A DNA stretch of 27,493 nucleotides from Sphingobium sp. CCH11-B1 (GTDB lineage Bacteria > Pseudomonadota > Alphaproteobacteria > Sphingomonadales > Sphingomonadaceae). The stretch lies in NCBI RefSeq assembly GCF_001556865.1, contig NZ_LSJY01000025.1, forward strand, positions 1 to 27,493. The letters are read 5' to 3'. A program made the translations under genes and the position numbers. Positions 6,865 through 14,214 of this stretch are shown here, piece after piece (positions within the stretch are counted from its first letter, which is position 1; each line of letters opens with the position of its first letter). The notes under the pieces are model-generated. The model worked only from the letters and a program-made list of their open reading frames with translations. It was not told the DNA's origin and did not search any database.

Positions 6865-8070
6865 ATGGTGCAGGTGACGACGCGGCTGGAAGAACAGCGA
6901 GCCTTTTCATTATGGTTGGACTTGTTTCGATGGATGGCGGCGGTCGCCGTTTTGCTCGGACATATTCATCACCGTGTCTTCATTCACTTCGGGGACGTGC
7001 CAGCGGGTGAAAGATCGATAGCTTTCACATTGATTTCATTGGCATCCAGCATCGGTCCCGCGGGCGTCATCATCTTTTTCGTGCTCAGTGGCTTCCTCGT
7101 GGGCGGCACGTCGCTGGCGAAATATGAACAGAATAAGTTCGACCTGCTCGATTATTCGGTGGCGCGAATGGCCCGGCTATGGACGGTGCTGCTCCCCGCG
7201 CTCTGTTTCACGGCGGTGCTGCTCGTGACGGTGCATCTCTATCGGGGCCAGTCGCTTTCGACCTTCGATCTCAATCCAGCCGGCATGGCGTGCAACGCCC
7301 TGTTCCTGCAAACGGCATTTTGCGGCCAATATGGCGATAATGGCGCGCTTTGGTCGCTGTTCAACGAAGCCTGGTATTATGTCGCCTGGCCGTTCGTGAT
7401 GGTCGCCCTGTACGGGGTGGGGCATTCGCTCCGTACGCGGGTGCTGGTCGCGCTCCCCGCGTTTTTCCTGATGGCGGGGCTGAGCGCGGCGCAGTTCATC
7501 GGCTCGTCGATCGGCATGTATTTCGGTCTCTGGCTTCTGGGCGTCGCCGTGGCGCGGATCAACCGTCCCTGGATCAAGCTGAGCGCGCTGCCCAGCGCCG
7601 GCATCTTCCTCGCCTGCCTGCTGGCATGGCGCATCCTGCACAAGAGCGAGGTCCAGGGGTCGGACCTGATGCACGAATTTCCTGTCGATCTGCTGCTGGC
7701 GCTCGGCTTTGCCAATCTGCTGTCGGCGCTGAAGGTCCGAACGACGGTGGCGCCCCCGCTCGGCGCGCTCCACACCAGGCTCGCGGATTTCTCCTTCTCG
7801 CTCTATTGCATCCACACGCCGGTGCTGAATTTCCTGCTGGCGATGATGGCGCTGAGCGTGCCGTCGCTCGCCACGCCCATGTCGCCCCAGCCTGTCGCGG
7901 GGTATCTCATCTATGGCGGGCTGCTGGTCGGCAGTATGGCGATCGCCTATCTCTTCTATCTGGCGACGGAACGGCACACCTATACGGTCCGCCGTCTCGT
8001 GATCGGCTATCTGCGCGGCAAACAGGGCGCGGACGGGCGGCGGGCAACCGCCGAAACCCTGGCCGGCTAG
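6865..8070 (+). CDS. Acyltransferase 3 family (OafA/NodX-like) membrane protein
   Basis: A 401-aa multi-pass inner-membrane acyltransferase of the family that O-acetylates or O-acylates surface polysaccharides and lipids. The N-terminal block reads LDLFRWMAAVAVLLGHIHHRVF, with the R-x10-H spacing typical of the family, followed by IIFFVLSGFLVGG and about nine to ten further hydrophobic helices; a late block (DFSFSLYCIHTPVLNFLL) is also characteristic. The acceptor is unknown. It sits alone on the plus strand between rplK and nusG, both on the minus strand, and ends at a bidirectional terminator. The first 100 codons use TTA, TTG and TTT more than the GC-rich remainder. Confidence 0.88.
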   Translation: MVQVTTRLEEQRAFSLWLDLFRWMAAVAVLLGHIHHRVFIHFGDVPAGERSIAFTLISLASSIGPAGVIIFFVLSGFLVGGTSLAKYEQNKFDLLDYSVARMARLWTVLLPALCFTAVLLVTVHLYRGQSLSTFDLNPAGMACNALFLQTAFCGQYGDNGALWSLFNEAWYYVAWPFVMVALYGVGHSLRTRVLVALPAFFLMAGLSAAQFIGSSIGMYFGLWLLGVAVARINRPWIKLSALPSAGIFLACLLAWRILHKSEVQGSDLMHEFPVDLLLALGFANLLSALKVRTTVAPPLGALHTRLADFSFSLYCIHTPVLNFLLAMMALSVPSLATPMSPQPVAGYLIYGGLLVGSMAIAYLFYLATERHTYTVRRLVIGYLRGKQGADGRRATAETLAG

Positions 8071-8117
8071 GGGCATATCCCGCCGCGCCGGGCATCCGGC
8101 GCGGGTCGCGGACATAC

Positions 8118-8151
8118 AAAAAAGCCCGCCGGACAATCGGCGGGCTTTTTT
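8118..8151. terminator. Bidirectional terminator between acyltransferase and nusG
   Basis: aaaaaa-gcccgccg (8118-8131) pairs with cggcgggc-tttttt (8138-8151) around a 6-nt loop. The A and T runs on both sides make it functional in either direction, serving the converging acyltransferase and nusG transcripts. Confidence 0.9.
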
Positions 8152-8173
8152 CGTGCCGGGATATCCCGATCGC

Positions 8174-8710
8174 TTATTTCGACAGTTCGACCTGCTCGAA
8201 ATCCAGTTCGACCGGCGTGGCGCGACCGAAGATCGACACTGACACCTTGACCCGGTTCTTTTCGAAATCCAGTTCCTCGACCAGCCCGTTGAAGCTGGCG
8301 AAGGGGCCGTCCAGCACCTTGACGCTGTCGCCGATCTCGTAATCGACACTGACCTTGTGCTTGGGCGCGGCCTCGGCTTCCTTCTGGGCGCCGAAATAGC
8401 GGGCGGCCTCGCCCTCGCTGATCGCCTGCGGTTTTCCGTTGGGGCCAAGGAAGCCCGTCACCTTGGCCGTGTTTTTCACCAGGTGATAGATGTCGTCGTT
8501 CATGGCCAGCTTGGCGAGGACATAGCCGGGCATGAACTTGCGCTCGACCTGCACCTTCTTGCCGCGCTTCACCTCTGTCACGGTTTCGGTGGGCACCTCG
8601 ACCTGCTCGACCAGCTGGGAGAGGCCCATGCGCTCGGCTTCGGACAGGATCGATTCCTTGACCTTGTTCTCGAAGCCCGAATAGGCGTGGATGATGTACC
8701 AGCGCGCCAT
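8174..8710 (-). CDS. nusG: Transcription termination/antitermination factor NusG
   Basis: A 178-aa NusG, of usual length. The NGN domain starts MARWYIIHAYSGFENKVKESI and includes the FMPGYVLAKL block; a KOW domain follows at about 122-155 (IGDSVKVLDGPFASFNGLVEELD), ending VELDFEQVEL. It binds RNA polymerase to suppress pausing and links to Rho or the ribosome. secE lies 27 bp upstream on the same strand, the conserved order. Downstream it ends in a strong terminator rather than running into rplK. Confidence 0.97.
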   Translation of the reverse strand: MARWYIIHAYSGFENKVKESILSEAERMGLSQLVEQVEVPTETVTEVKRGKKVQVERKFMPGYVLAKLAMNDDIYHLVKNTAKVTGFLGPNGKPQAISEGEAARYFGAQKEAEAAPKHKVSVDYEIGDSVKVLDGPFASFNGLVEELDFEKNRVKVSVSIFGRATPVELDFEQVELSK

Positions 8711-8737
8711 GTTACCGTTTCAAACTCCCATTTCGCC

Positions 8738-8947
8738 TTAAGCGGCCCGGCCCGACGCCAGCGCCAGAAGCCACTGAACGATCGCGCCGAAAAAGGTGTC
8801 GATGCCGAAGAAGAAGAGGCCGAGCAGCGATGTCATGATGACGACCATAACCCCGGTCATCACCGTCTCGCGGCCGGTCGGCCACACGATCTTCGACGCT
8901 TCGGTCTTCACCTGATTGACGAATTCGCCCGGAGAAACCTTCGCCAT
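8738..8947 (-). CDS. secE: Preprotein translocase subunit SecE
   Basis: A 69-aa single-helix SecE, the short form common in alphaproteobacteria. It has the conserved amphipathic segment EASKIVWPTGRETVMT (16-31) followed by one transmembrane helix (about 32-62) and ends SGRAA. With SecY and SecG it forms the protein-conducting channel. The frame is open upstream to 9250, but that extension runs across the tRNA gene, so the ATG at 8947 is taken. It is the first protein gene after tRNA-Trp in the cluster. Confidence 0.96.
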   Translation of the reverse strand: MAKVSPGEFVNQVKTEASKIVWPTGRETVMTGVMVVIMTSLLGLFFFGIDTFFGAIVQWLLALASGRAA

Positions 8948-9116
8948 CGCCTGCCTTCTACGCTTCAGAACCAACACCAATCGCGGAGCAACAGTCCGCC
9001 CTCCCGATCCCGCCCTGCTTGGCGTCCGGGGGTGCGACCGCTTGGCTCCGCGACCAAATTCGCTGGCGCATCTAGACGCAAACCCCTCGGTTTTCAAGGG
9101 ATCGCGGCCAGTCGCC

Positions 9117-9192
9117 TGGCAGGAGTGGAGGGACTCGAACCCCCGGCATTCGGTTTTGGAGACCGACGCTCTACCAGCTGAGCTACACTCCT
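9117..9192 (-). tRNA. tRNA-Trp (CCA anticodon)
   Basis: On the minus strand the 76-nt gene has acceptor stem AGGAGTG/CACTCCT, a D-arm GCTCAGCTGGTAGAGC, anticodon stem TCGGT/ACCGA with loop CTCCAAA (anticodon CCA), a T-arm with GGTTCGAGTCC, discriminator G and an encoded 3' CCA. tRNA-Trp directly upstream of secE-nusG is a conserved bacterial arrangement, and the two are probably co-transcribed. Confidence 0.98.
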
Positions 9193-9259
9193 GCACCGGC
9201 CTTGCGCCAGCGAAGGAGGGCGCTTTAGCGTGGGCGTGTCGGCAGGGCAAGCGCCATTA

Positions 9260-10183
9260 TCATGGCCGTTCCTGTGGGCGGGCGGGTTCGGCGATCTGTG
9301 TGTCCGCGCTGGTCTGCCGCTCGGCCTCCTGATTGAGTTGTGCGCCCAGCAACACCACGAAAGCCGAAACATAGAGCCACAGTTGCAGCACCACAACCGC
9401 GCCCAGCGACCCATAGGTTTCGTTGTAATTGCCAAAACGCGACACGTAGAAGGACACGCCCAGCGTCGCCAGCAGCCAGAACAGCGTCGCCGTGAACGAC
9501 CCTGCCGTCAGCCACTGCCAGCGCGCCTTGCGCCGGTGCGGCCCGAATCGGTAGATCAGCGCGAAGATCAGGCTGGCGAACAGGCCGGCGGCGATCCATG
9601 TCGCGGCCTTCGCAACGAAGATGGCGATCGGCCCCCATCCGTTGACCAGATCCTGCAGGAAGCCCAGCACCGACGCAGCGAGCACGCCCACCACCACCAC
9701 CAGCACGGCGGACAATGTGATGCCGACGGACACGCGATAGACCGAGAGGAAGGACCGCGCTTCCTTTTCCTCATAGACGATGTTGAGCGCCTCCATCGTC
9801 GCTGACGACGCCCGCGTCGCGCCATAGACGGCGAAGCCGAGCGCCAGCAGCAGGCCGAAGCCGACCGCCGGCTTGGTGGTCGATACGACGGCCATCAACT
9901 GATCGAAGATCAGCTTGGCGGCCTCGCGCGGGACCACGGTGATGATCGACCGGACATGTTCCGCCACCATCGCCGGATCGCCGATCAGGCCGTAGGTGAG
10001 CACCACCGCCGCCAGCAGCGGAGCGATCGACAGGAAAGCATAATAGGCGACGCCAGCCGCCAGCAGGCTCAGATGGTTGGTCCCGATCTTCGCATAGACC
10101 CGCTTCGCTATCTCCCACCAGCCACGCGGCGGTATCTTCCACGGCGCGTCGACATGGACTTGGCTCGCCACCCGATCGGTCAT
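9260..10183 (-). CDS. YihY/virulence factor BrkB family membrane protein
   Basis: A 307-aa inner-membrane protein starting MTDRVASQVHVDAPW. A cytoplasmic N-terminal segment (GWWEIAKRVYAKIGTNHLSLLAAGVAYYAFLSIAPLLA) carries the family signature, and about six hydrophobic helices follow, with GFAVYGATRASSATMEALNIVYEEKE and GNYNETYGSLGAVVVLQLWLYVS as further family blocks. The molecular function is not established; members have been called RNase BN by mistake and linked to serum resistance in Bordetella. The frame is open beyond 10183, but only into the preceding gene. A DUF454 gene lies 77 bp upstream on the same strand. Confidence 0.9.
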   Translation of the reverse strand: MTDRVASQVHVDAPWKIPPRGWWEIAKRVYAKIGTNHLSLLAAGVAYYAFLSIAPLLAAVVLTYGLIGDPAMVAEHVRSIITVVPREAAKLIFDQLMAVVSTTKPAVGFGLLLALGFAVYGATRASSATMEALNIVYEEKEARSFLSVYRVSVGITLSAVLVVVVGVLAASVLGFLQDLVNGWGPIAIFVAKAATWIAAGLFASLIFALIYRFGPHRRKARWQWLTAGSFTATLFWLLATLGVSFYVSRFGNYNETYGSLGAVVVLQLWLYVSAFVVLLGAQLNQEAERQTSADTQIAEPARPQERP

Positions 10184-10260
10184 GCTTTTCCCCTTGCTGA
10201 ACAAGGCAAGCGCGCGAAGGCGTTGCAGGTTCCGGGGGATGCCCCGTCGGACAGCGCCGA

Positions 10261-10614
10261 TCAGGCTTCGGGCCGGGTCCAGATCCAGCTGCCGCCGATC
10301 ACCGCCGCGGCGACCGGGATCAGGAACCAGGGCCAGGGCGACAGGGTCAGCGCCAGCAAGGCGCTGAAGGCAAAGGCGCATAGCGCCGCCTGCTTGCCCC
10401 GCCGGCTGATCGCGCCGCGTTCCCTCCATCGTCGGATATGCGGCCCGAAATGCGGATGGTCGAGCAGCCTTGCTTCCAGCCTGGGGCTGGACCGCGCGAA
10501 GCAGAAGGCGGCCAGGATCATGAACGGCACGGTCGGCAGCAGCGGCAGAAACGCCCCTATCGCTCCAAGTCCGATCGAAAGGAAGCCGGCGATGAGATAG
10601 AAATGACGCCGCAT
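10261..10614 (-). CDS. DUF454 family (YbaN-like) small membrane protein
   Basis: A 117-aa protein starting MRRHFYLIAGFLSIGLGAIG, with the family pattern of two N-terminal hydrophobic helices around LPLLPTVPFMILAAFCFARSS, then a short amphipathic loop (LEARLLDHPHFGPHIRRWRERG) and two more helices at the C-terminus. YbaN-type proteins are inner-membrane proteins of unknown role. The start at 10614 is preferred because the frame extension upstream lacks a hydrophobic start. It probably shares a transcript with the YihY gene downstream. Confidence 0.88.
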   Translation of the reverse strand: MRRHFYLIAGFLSIGLGAIGAFLPLLPTVPFMILAAFCFARSSPRLEARLLDHPHFGPHIRRWRERGAISRRGKQAALCAFAFSALLALTLSPWPWFLIPVAAAVIGGSWIWTRPEA

Positions 10615-10707
10615 GCAGGATCCTGTCCCGGGCCTATAGCGACCCCAGGCCTTGGTCGCAGGCAGGAGTGGGCTTGGCAAGCCGGATCGCGGATGACGCC
10701 GGCGCTG

Positions 10708-12072
10708 TCAGGCCGCCGGCAATTTCAATCGGACCATCAGCCCGCCCAGATCCTCGCTCTCGTCCAGTGCCACCGATCCGCCATAGATTTCCGCCACATC
10801 GCGCACGATGGCGAGGCCAAGGCCGGTTCCGGGCTTCCCCGAATCCAGCCGCACGCCCCTGTCGAAGATGCGGATGCGGTCCGCTTCGGGAATGCCCATC
10901 CCGTCGTCCTCGACCATGATCTCGACCATTCCGGCCGCGCGCCCGATCACTGTCGCGAAAACGCTGCCGCCGCCATATTTGGCGGCATTCTCGATCAGGT
11001 TGCCCAGCATTTCGTCCAGATCCTGCCGCTCCACCCGCACGGCCGCCTGCCGGTCGCCGTCCATGTCGATCCGCGCGTCCGGGTAGAGCCGCTGTACCGC
11101 CCGCTCCACCGCCTCCAGGCTGGGCCACACTTCCGCCCGGCTCTGCGCCACGCCGCGTCGGCCCACGGCGCGGGCGCGGGCGAGATGATGGTCCACCTGC
11201 CGCCGCATGGTGGTGGCCTCGCGGATCACCGTATCGCCCAGATCGGGCGACTGGGCGGTTGCCGCGTTCATGATGACGGTGAGCGGGGTCTTGAGCGCGT
11301 GGGCGAGATTGCCTGCATGGGTGCGGGCTTCCTCCGCCTGCCGCTCATTATGGGCGAGCAGGGCGTTCAGTTCCTCCACCATGGGAAGCACCTCGGCAGG
11401 CATCGGTTCCGTAACGCGGCTCTTCTCCCCTCCGCGCATCCGCACGATCTCCAGCCGCACCTTGCGCAGGGGGCGCAGCCCGTAGAAGGTCTGCAGGCTC
11501 GCGAGAACGAACAGGCCCACGGCCAGCAGGGCGAAGCTCTTGAACAGGGTCGACCGCAGCGTCTTGATCTGGCCGTCCAGCCCCTCCCGCGCCTGCGCCA
11601 CGATGAACTGCCAGCGCGTTTCCGATCCAGGCAGGATCACGGTGCGCTCCATCACGCGCAGATCCTCGCCGGGGAATTGCTTGCTGTCATAGACATGCAG
11701 ATGCCGGTCATGATGTTCCGCCGGCGCCTTCAGCGCCCGGTCCCACAGCGAGCGCGACCGCCAGTCCTCATGCCCCTTGGCGCTGATCTGGTAATAAAGG
11801 CCGCTATTGGGTTCCAGGAAGCGCTGATCCGCCAGTTCGCGGTTGAACAGCACCTCGCCGTCCGGCCCGATCTCGGACGCGGCGATCATCGCCGTCAGCA
11901 CATAATTCATGCCGTCGTCGAAATTGCGCGTGATCGCCGCGCTCAGCACCCGATCCAGCGCCACGCCACCCCCGATCAGCAGGAGGCTGATCCACAGCGC
12001 CGCGATTCCCACCATCCGGCGGGAAATGGAGCCGGTGGAGCGGACGGGGGGAGGGGCGGCAGGGTCGGTCAT
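10708..12072 (-). CDS. PhoQ-like sensor histidine kinase
   Basis: A 454-aa membrane histidine kinase, partner of the response regulator just upstream. TM1 is at about 20-41 and TM2 at about 178-197, enclosing a periplasmic sensor of some 135 residues; a short linker/HAMP-like segment follows. The phosphorylated histidine is H258 in LAHALKTPL. ATP-binding motifs are NLIENAAKYGGG (N box, near 358), DDGMGIP (G1) and GKPGTGLGLA (G2). The arrangement PepSY-like protein, regulator, kinase recalls PhoPQ-type systems that sense divalent cations or envelope stress, but the signal is not readable from sequence. The start at 12072 gives a short cytoplasmic N-terminus before TM1. A 138-bp gap with a long hairpin separates it from the regulator gene. 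Confidence 0.93.
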   Translation of the reverse strand: MTDPAAPPPVRSTGSISRRMVGIAALWISLLLIGGGVALDRVLSAAITRNFDDGMNYVLTAMIAASEIGPDGEVLFNRELADQRFLEPNSGLYYQISAKGHEDWRSRSLWDRALKAPAEHHDRHLHVYDSKQFPGEDLRVMERTVILPGSETRWQFIVAQAREGLDGQIKTLRSTLFKSFALLAVGLFVLASLQTFYGLRPLRKVRLEIVRMRGGEKSRVTEPMPAEVLPMVEELNALLAHNERQAEEARTHAGNLAHALKTPLTVIMNAATAQSPDLGDTVIREATTMRRQVDHHLARARAVGRRGVAQSRAEVWPSLEAVERAVQRLYPDARIDMDGDRQAAVRVERQDLDEMLGNLIENAAKYGGGSVFATVIGRAAGMVEIMVEDDGMGIPEADRIRIFDRGVRLDSGKPGTGLGLAIVRDVAEIYGGSVALDESEDLGGLMVRLKLPAA

Positions 12073-12121
12073 CGAATCTGATTTACAACCGTTCGTCTCG
12101 AACGACGTCGACAATCGAAAG

Positions 12122-12176
12122 AGCCCCGCCGCCGGCACATGGGTGCGGCAAGTCCGGCATATGCCGCCTCGGGGCT
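12122..12176 (-). promoter_or_regulatory. Long imperfect hairpin between response regulator and kinase genes
   Basis: On the minus strand AGCCCCG (12176-12170) pairs with CGGGGCT (12128-12122), and the interior carries partly complementary GC-rich arms (GGCGGCATAT against ATGTGCCGGC). CTTTCG follows the 3' arm. It may reduce read-through from the regulator into the kinase gene. The T-run is poor, so it could equally be an RNA stability element. Confidence 0.35.
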
Positions 12177-12210
12177 TCGCTCGAAGCGAACGGGGTTGAA
12201 GCGGCCTGAA

Positions 12211-12876
12211 TTACCGCCCCGGCTCGTCCAGGCTGTAGCCAAGGCCGCGAATGGTGGTGATGACGTCCGCGCCCAGCTTCTTGCGGATGCGCGTCACGAA
12301 CACCTCGATCGTGTTCGAATCGCGGTCGAAATCCTGGTCGTAGATATGTTCGATCAGCTCGGTGCGGCTCACCACCTTGCCCTTGTGATGCAGCAGGTAG
12401 GACAGCAGCTTATATTCCTGCGCCGTCAGCTTCACCGGATCGCCCTTCAGCGTCACCTTGCCCGACCGGGTGTCGAGCCGCACGTCGCCGGCGGTCAGCT
12501 CGCTCGACGCATTGCCCGAAGCGCGGCGAATGAGCGCGCGCAGCCGGGCAATCAACTCCTCGCTCTGGAACGGCTTGGCGAGATAGTCGTCCGCGCCCGC
12601 GTCCAGCCCGGCCACCTTGTCCGACCAGCTGTCGCGCGCCGTCAGCACCAGCACGGGAAAGCTGCGGCCTTCCTTGCGCCACTTGTCCAGCACGGTGAGG
12701 CCGTCGATGGTCGGCAGGCCAAGGTCCAGCACCACCGCGTCATAGCTTTCGGTGGAGCCCAGGAAATGGCCGTCCTCCCCGTCCGTCGCCAGATCCACGG
12801 CATAGCCCACGCCTTCCAGCGTGGTCCGAAGCTGCTGGCCCAGACTCGGTTCATCCTCGACGATCAGCAGACGCAT
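12211..12876 (-). CDS. OmpR/PhoP-type response regulator
   Basis: A 221-aa two-domain transcription factor. The receiver (1 to about 118) has acidic residues in IVEDE, the phosphoacceptor D51 (VVLDLGLP), T79 and K101 (AKPF). A winged-helix DNA-binding domain occupies about 128-219 (LTAQEYKLLSYLLHHKGKVVSRTELIEHIY and IEVFVTRIRKKLG). It is the partner of the histidine kinase encoded 138 bp downstream and probably controls its own operon together with the PepSY-like gene 48 bp upstream. Confidence 0.95.
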   Translation of the reverse strand: MRLLIVEDEPSLGQQLRTTLEGVGYAVDLATDGEDGHFLGSTESYDAVVLDLGLPTIDGLTVLDKWRKEGRSFPVLVLTARDSWSDKVAGLDAGADDYLAKPFQSEELIARLRALIRRASGNASSELTAGDVRLDTRSGKVTLKGDPVKLTAQEYKLLSYLLHHKGKVVSRTELIEHIYDQDFDRDSNTIEVFVTRIRKKLGADVITTIRGLGYSLDEPGR

Positions 12877-12924
12877 GGGCGTTTTCCGTTTCTGTTATGC
12901 ATGTCGTTACGCTGGCGCGCTACG

Positions 12925-13239
12925 TCAGCGCGCCATGCCGATGATATCGCCGGTTCGCCCGTCGGCATCAACCCACATCACCTTACCGTCCTTCACATAT
13001 TTCAGGCGATAGCGGTTAGAGGAGGGGTCGAACTCGCTGCCGACATAGGTCGCGCCGCCCACGGCCGCATCGACGCGCCGCTTTATCATGGCGAACGGCA
13101 TGACCTGTCCTTCCAGCATCGCGCGACGGGCGGCGTCCTGCTCGTCGCGGCGATTGCCGGCGTCGGCGACCGGCGCGGTAAGCGCCAGCGCCGTGGCGGC
13201 GGTGAGAGAAGCTGCCAGACTTTTCCACTTCATATTCAT
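12925..13239 (-). CDS. Small secreted PepSY-like protein
   Basis: A 104-aa protein with a Sec signal peptide (MNMKWKSLAASLTAATALALTAPVADA, cleavage likely after ADA) and a mature part of about 77 residues ending YLKYVKDGKVMWVDADGRTGDI-like, a pattern resembling a single PepSY repeat. PepSY proteins are proposed to modulate proteases or sensor kinases in the periplasm. It lies directly upstream of the response regulator on the same strand, and a small PepSY protein beside a PhoPQ-like pair is a recurrent proteobacterial arrangement. The start could also be the ATG two codons downstream (13233) or eight upstream (13263); no clear Shine-Dalgarno distinguishes them. Confidence 0.8.
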   Translation of the reverse strand: MNMKWKSLAASLTAATALALTAPVADAGNRRDEQDAARRAMLEGQVMPFAMIKRRVDAAVGGATYVGSEFDPSSNRYRLKYVKDGKVMWVDADGRTGDIIGMAR

Positions 13240-13340
13240 GCAAATGGCATAGCTGCAGCGCATTGAACAGGTGGTGAATGGCGCTCGCCCGGCTTAAAGG
13301 AAGGGCGCGGACGGCCGAAGCGGGCCGCGCCCCGCCATGC

Positions 13341-14072
13341 TCACTTCTCCAGCGCGTATTGCACCGTCAGCGTGACCGACGCGCTCACCTGGCCCGGTTC
13401 CACCGGCGTGACGGGGGCGGCGTCAGCCTTGAAGCGTGCGCTCTGCAGCATCGACATGGGCGGCATGCCGCCGCTGTTGCTCTCGCTGATCGACACCAGC
13501 CGGGCCGAGCGATATCCTGCCGCCTGCGCGTAGAAGTCCGCCTGGGCCTTCGCGTTCTTGAGCGCTGCCCCGCGCGCCTGGACATGCAGGGACGACGGAT
13601 CCTCGATCGAAAAATTCGGGCCGTTGAGGTTGGTCGCGCCCGCCGCCACCATCGCATCGAGCGACGCGCCGATCCGCTTGATGTCGCGCAGCGTGACCGT
13701 CAGCTGGTTCGACGCCTCATAGCCGATGAAGCGCGGCCCCTGCGGCTGGCCGTCGCGGTTGCTGTAATCATATTGGGCCGACAGGTTGATGCCGCTGGTC
13801 TGGATGTCCTTCCTGGCGATTCCCGCCCTTGCCAGCGCCGCGACCAGCTTGTCGGTCTGGGCCGCATTCTGCTGCATCGCCGCCTGCGCGGTCTGGGCGC
13901 GGGTCTGGACCCCGGTGCCGACCGTCGCGATGTCCGGCGCGGCTTCCACGCTCTCGGTCACGTTCAGCGTCACGATCGGTGCCGTTTCGGCGATGGTGAC
14001 GCTGGTCTGGGCGATGGCCGCGACGGGAAGCGCGGCGATGCCGAGCGTCATCAGGGCGAGGGCGGATTTCAT
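13341..14072 (-). CDS. Periplasmic SIMPL-domain (DUF541) protein
   Basis: A 243-aa exported protein with signal peptide MKSALALMTLGIAALPVAAIA followed by the SIMPL/DUF541 fold (BP26/OMP28 and YggE group). Typical features are VTLNVTESVEAAPDIATVGTGVQTRA, the DIQTSGINLSAQYDYSNRDGQP block, and GYEASNQLTVTLRDI. Members are periplasmic and oligomeric and have been linked to oxidative stress tolerance in E. coli (YggE); the biochemical role is unknown. The start at 14072 is supported by AAGGAG about 10 nt upstream; the frame remains open further upstream but without a signal sequence. It is divergent from uup. Confidence 0.9.
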   Translation of the reverse strand: MKSALALMTLGIAALPVAAIAQTSVTIAETAPIVTLNVTESVEAAPDIATVGTGVQTRAQTAQAAMQQNAAQTDKLVAALARAGIARKDIQTSGINLSAQYDYSNRDGQPQGPRFIGYEASNQLTVTLRDIKRIGASLDAMVAAGATNLNGPNFSIEDPSSLHVQARGAALKNAKAQADFYAQAAGYRSARLVSISESNSGGMPPMSMLQSARFKADAAPVTPVEPGQVSASVTLTVQYALEK

Positions 14073-14178
14073 GAGGTCATTCTCCTTCAAGGGCGATGCG
14101 GCCTGTTTGGAACGGCTGCGATGAACCGACGCTGTCCTGCGTTGAAAGCCGTCCGACAGCTTTGTGGTTCCATCGCAC

Positions 14179-14207
14179 TTGCCCGCGCGCCTTCCAACGC
14201 CTAGCTG
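14179..14207 (+). promoter_or_regulatory. Candidate leaderless promoter of uup
   Basis: TTGCCC (14179-14184) and TAGCTG (14202-14207) are 17 bp apart and end 7 bp before the ATG at 14215, so transcription would start at or next to the A of the start codon. No Shine-Dalgarno is visible. The same spacing is found upstream of 23668 and 27447. Confidence 0.4.
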
Positions 14208-14214
14208 CACCGCC

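Noticed and set aside
8948..9250. Extension of the secE frame through the tRNA-Trp gene
   Set aside because: The tRNA structure is complete with CCA end, and SecE of 69 aa is the normal length for the group.
10438..12081. 547-codon plus-strand open frame opposite the histidine kinase
   Set aside because: Antisense shadow; the kinase has intact H, N and G boxes and two membrane helices.
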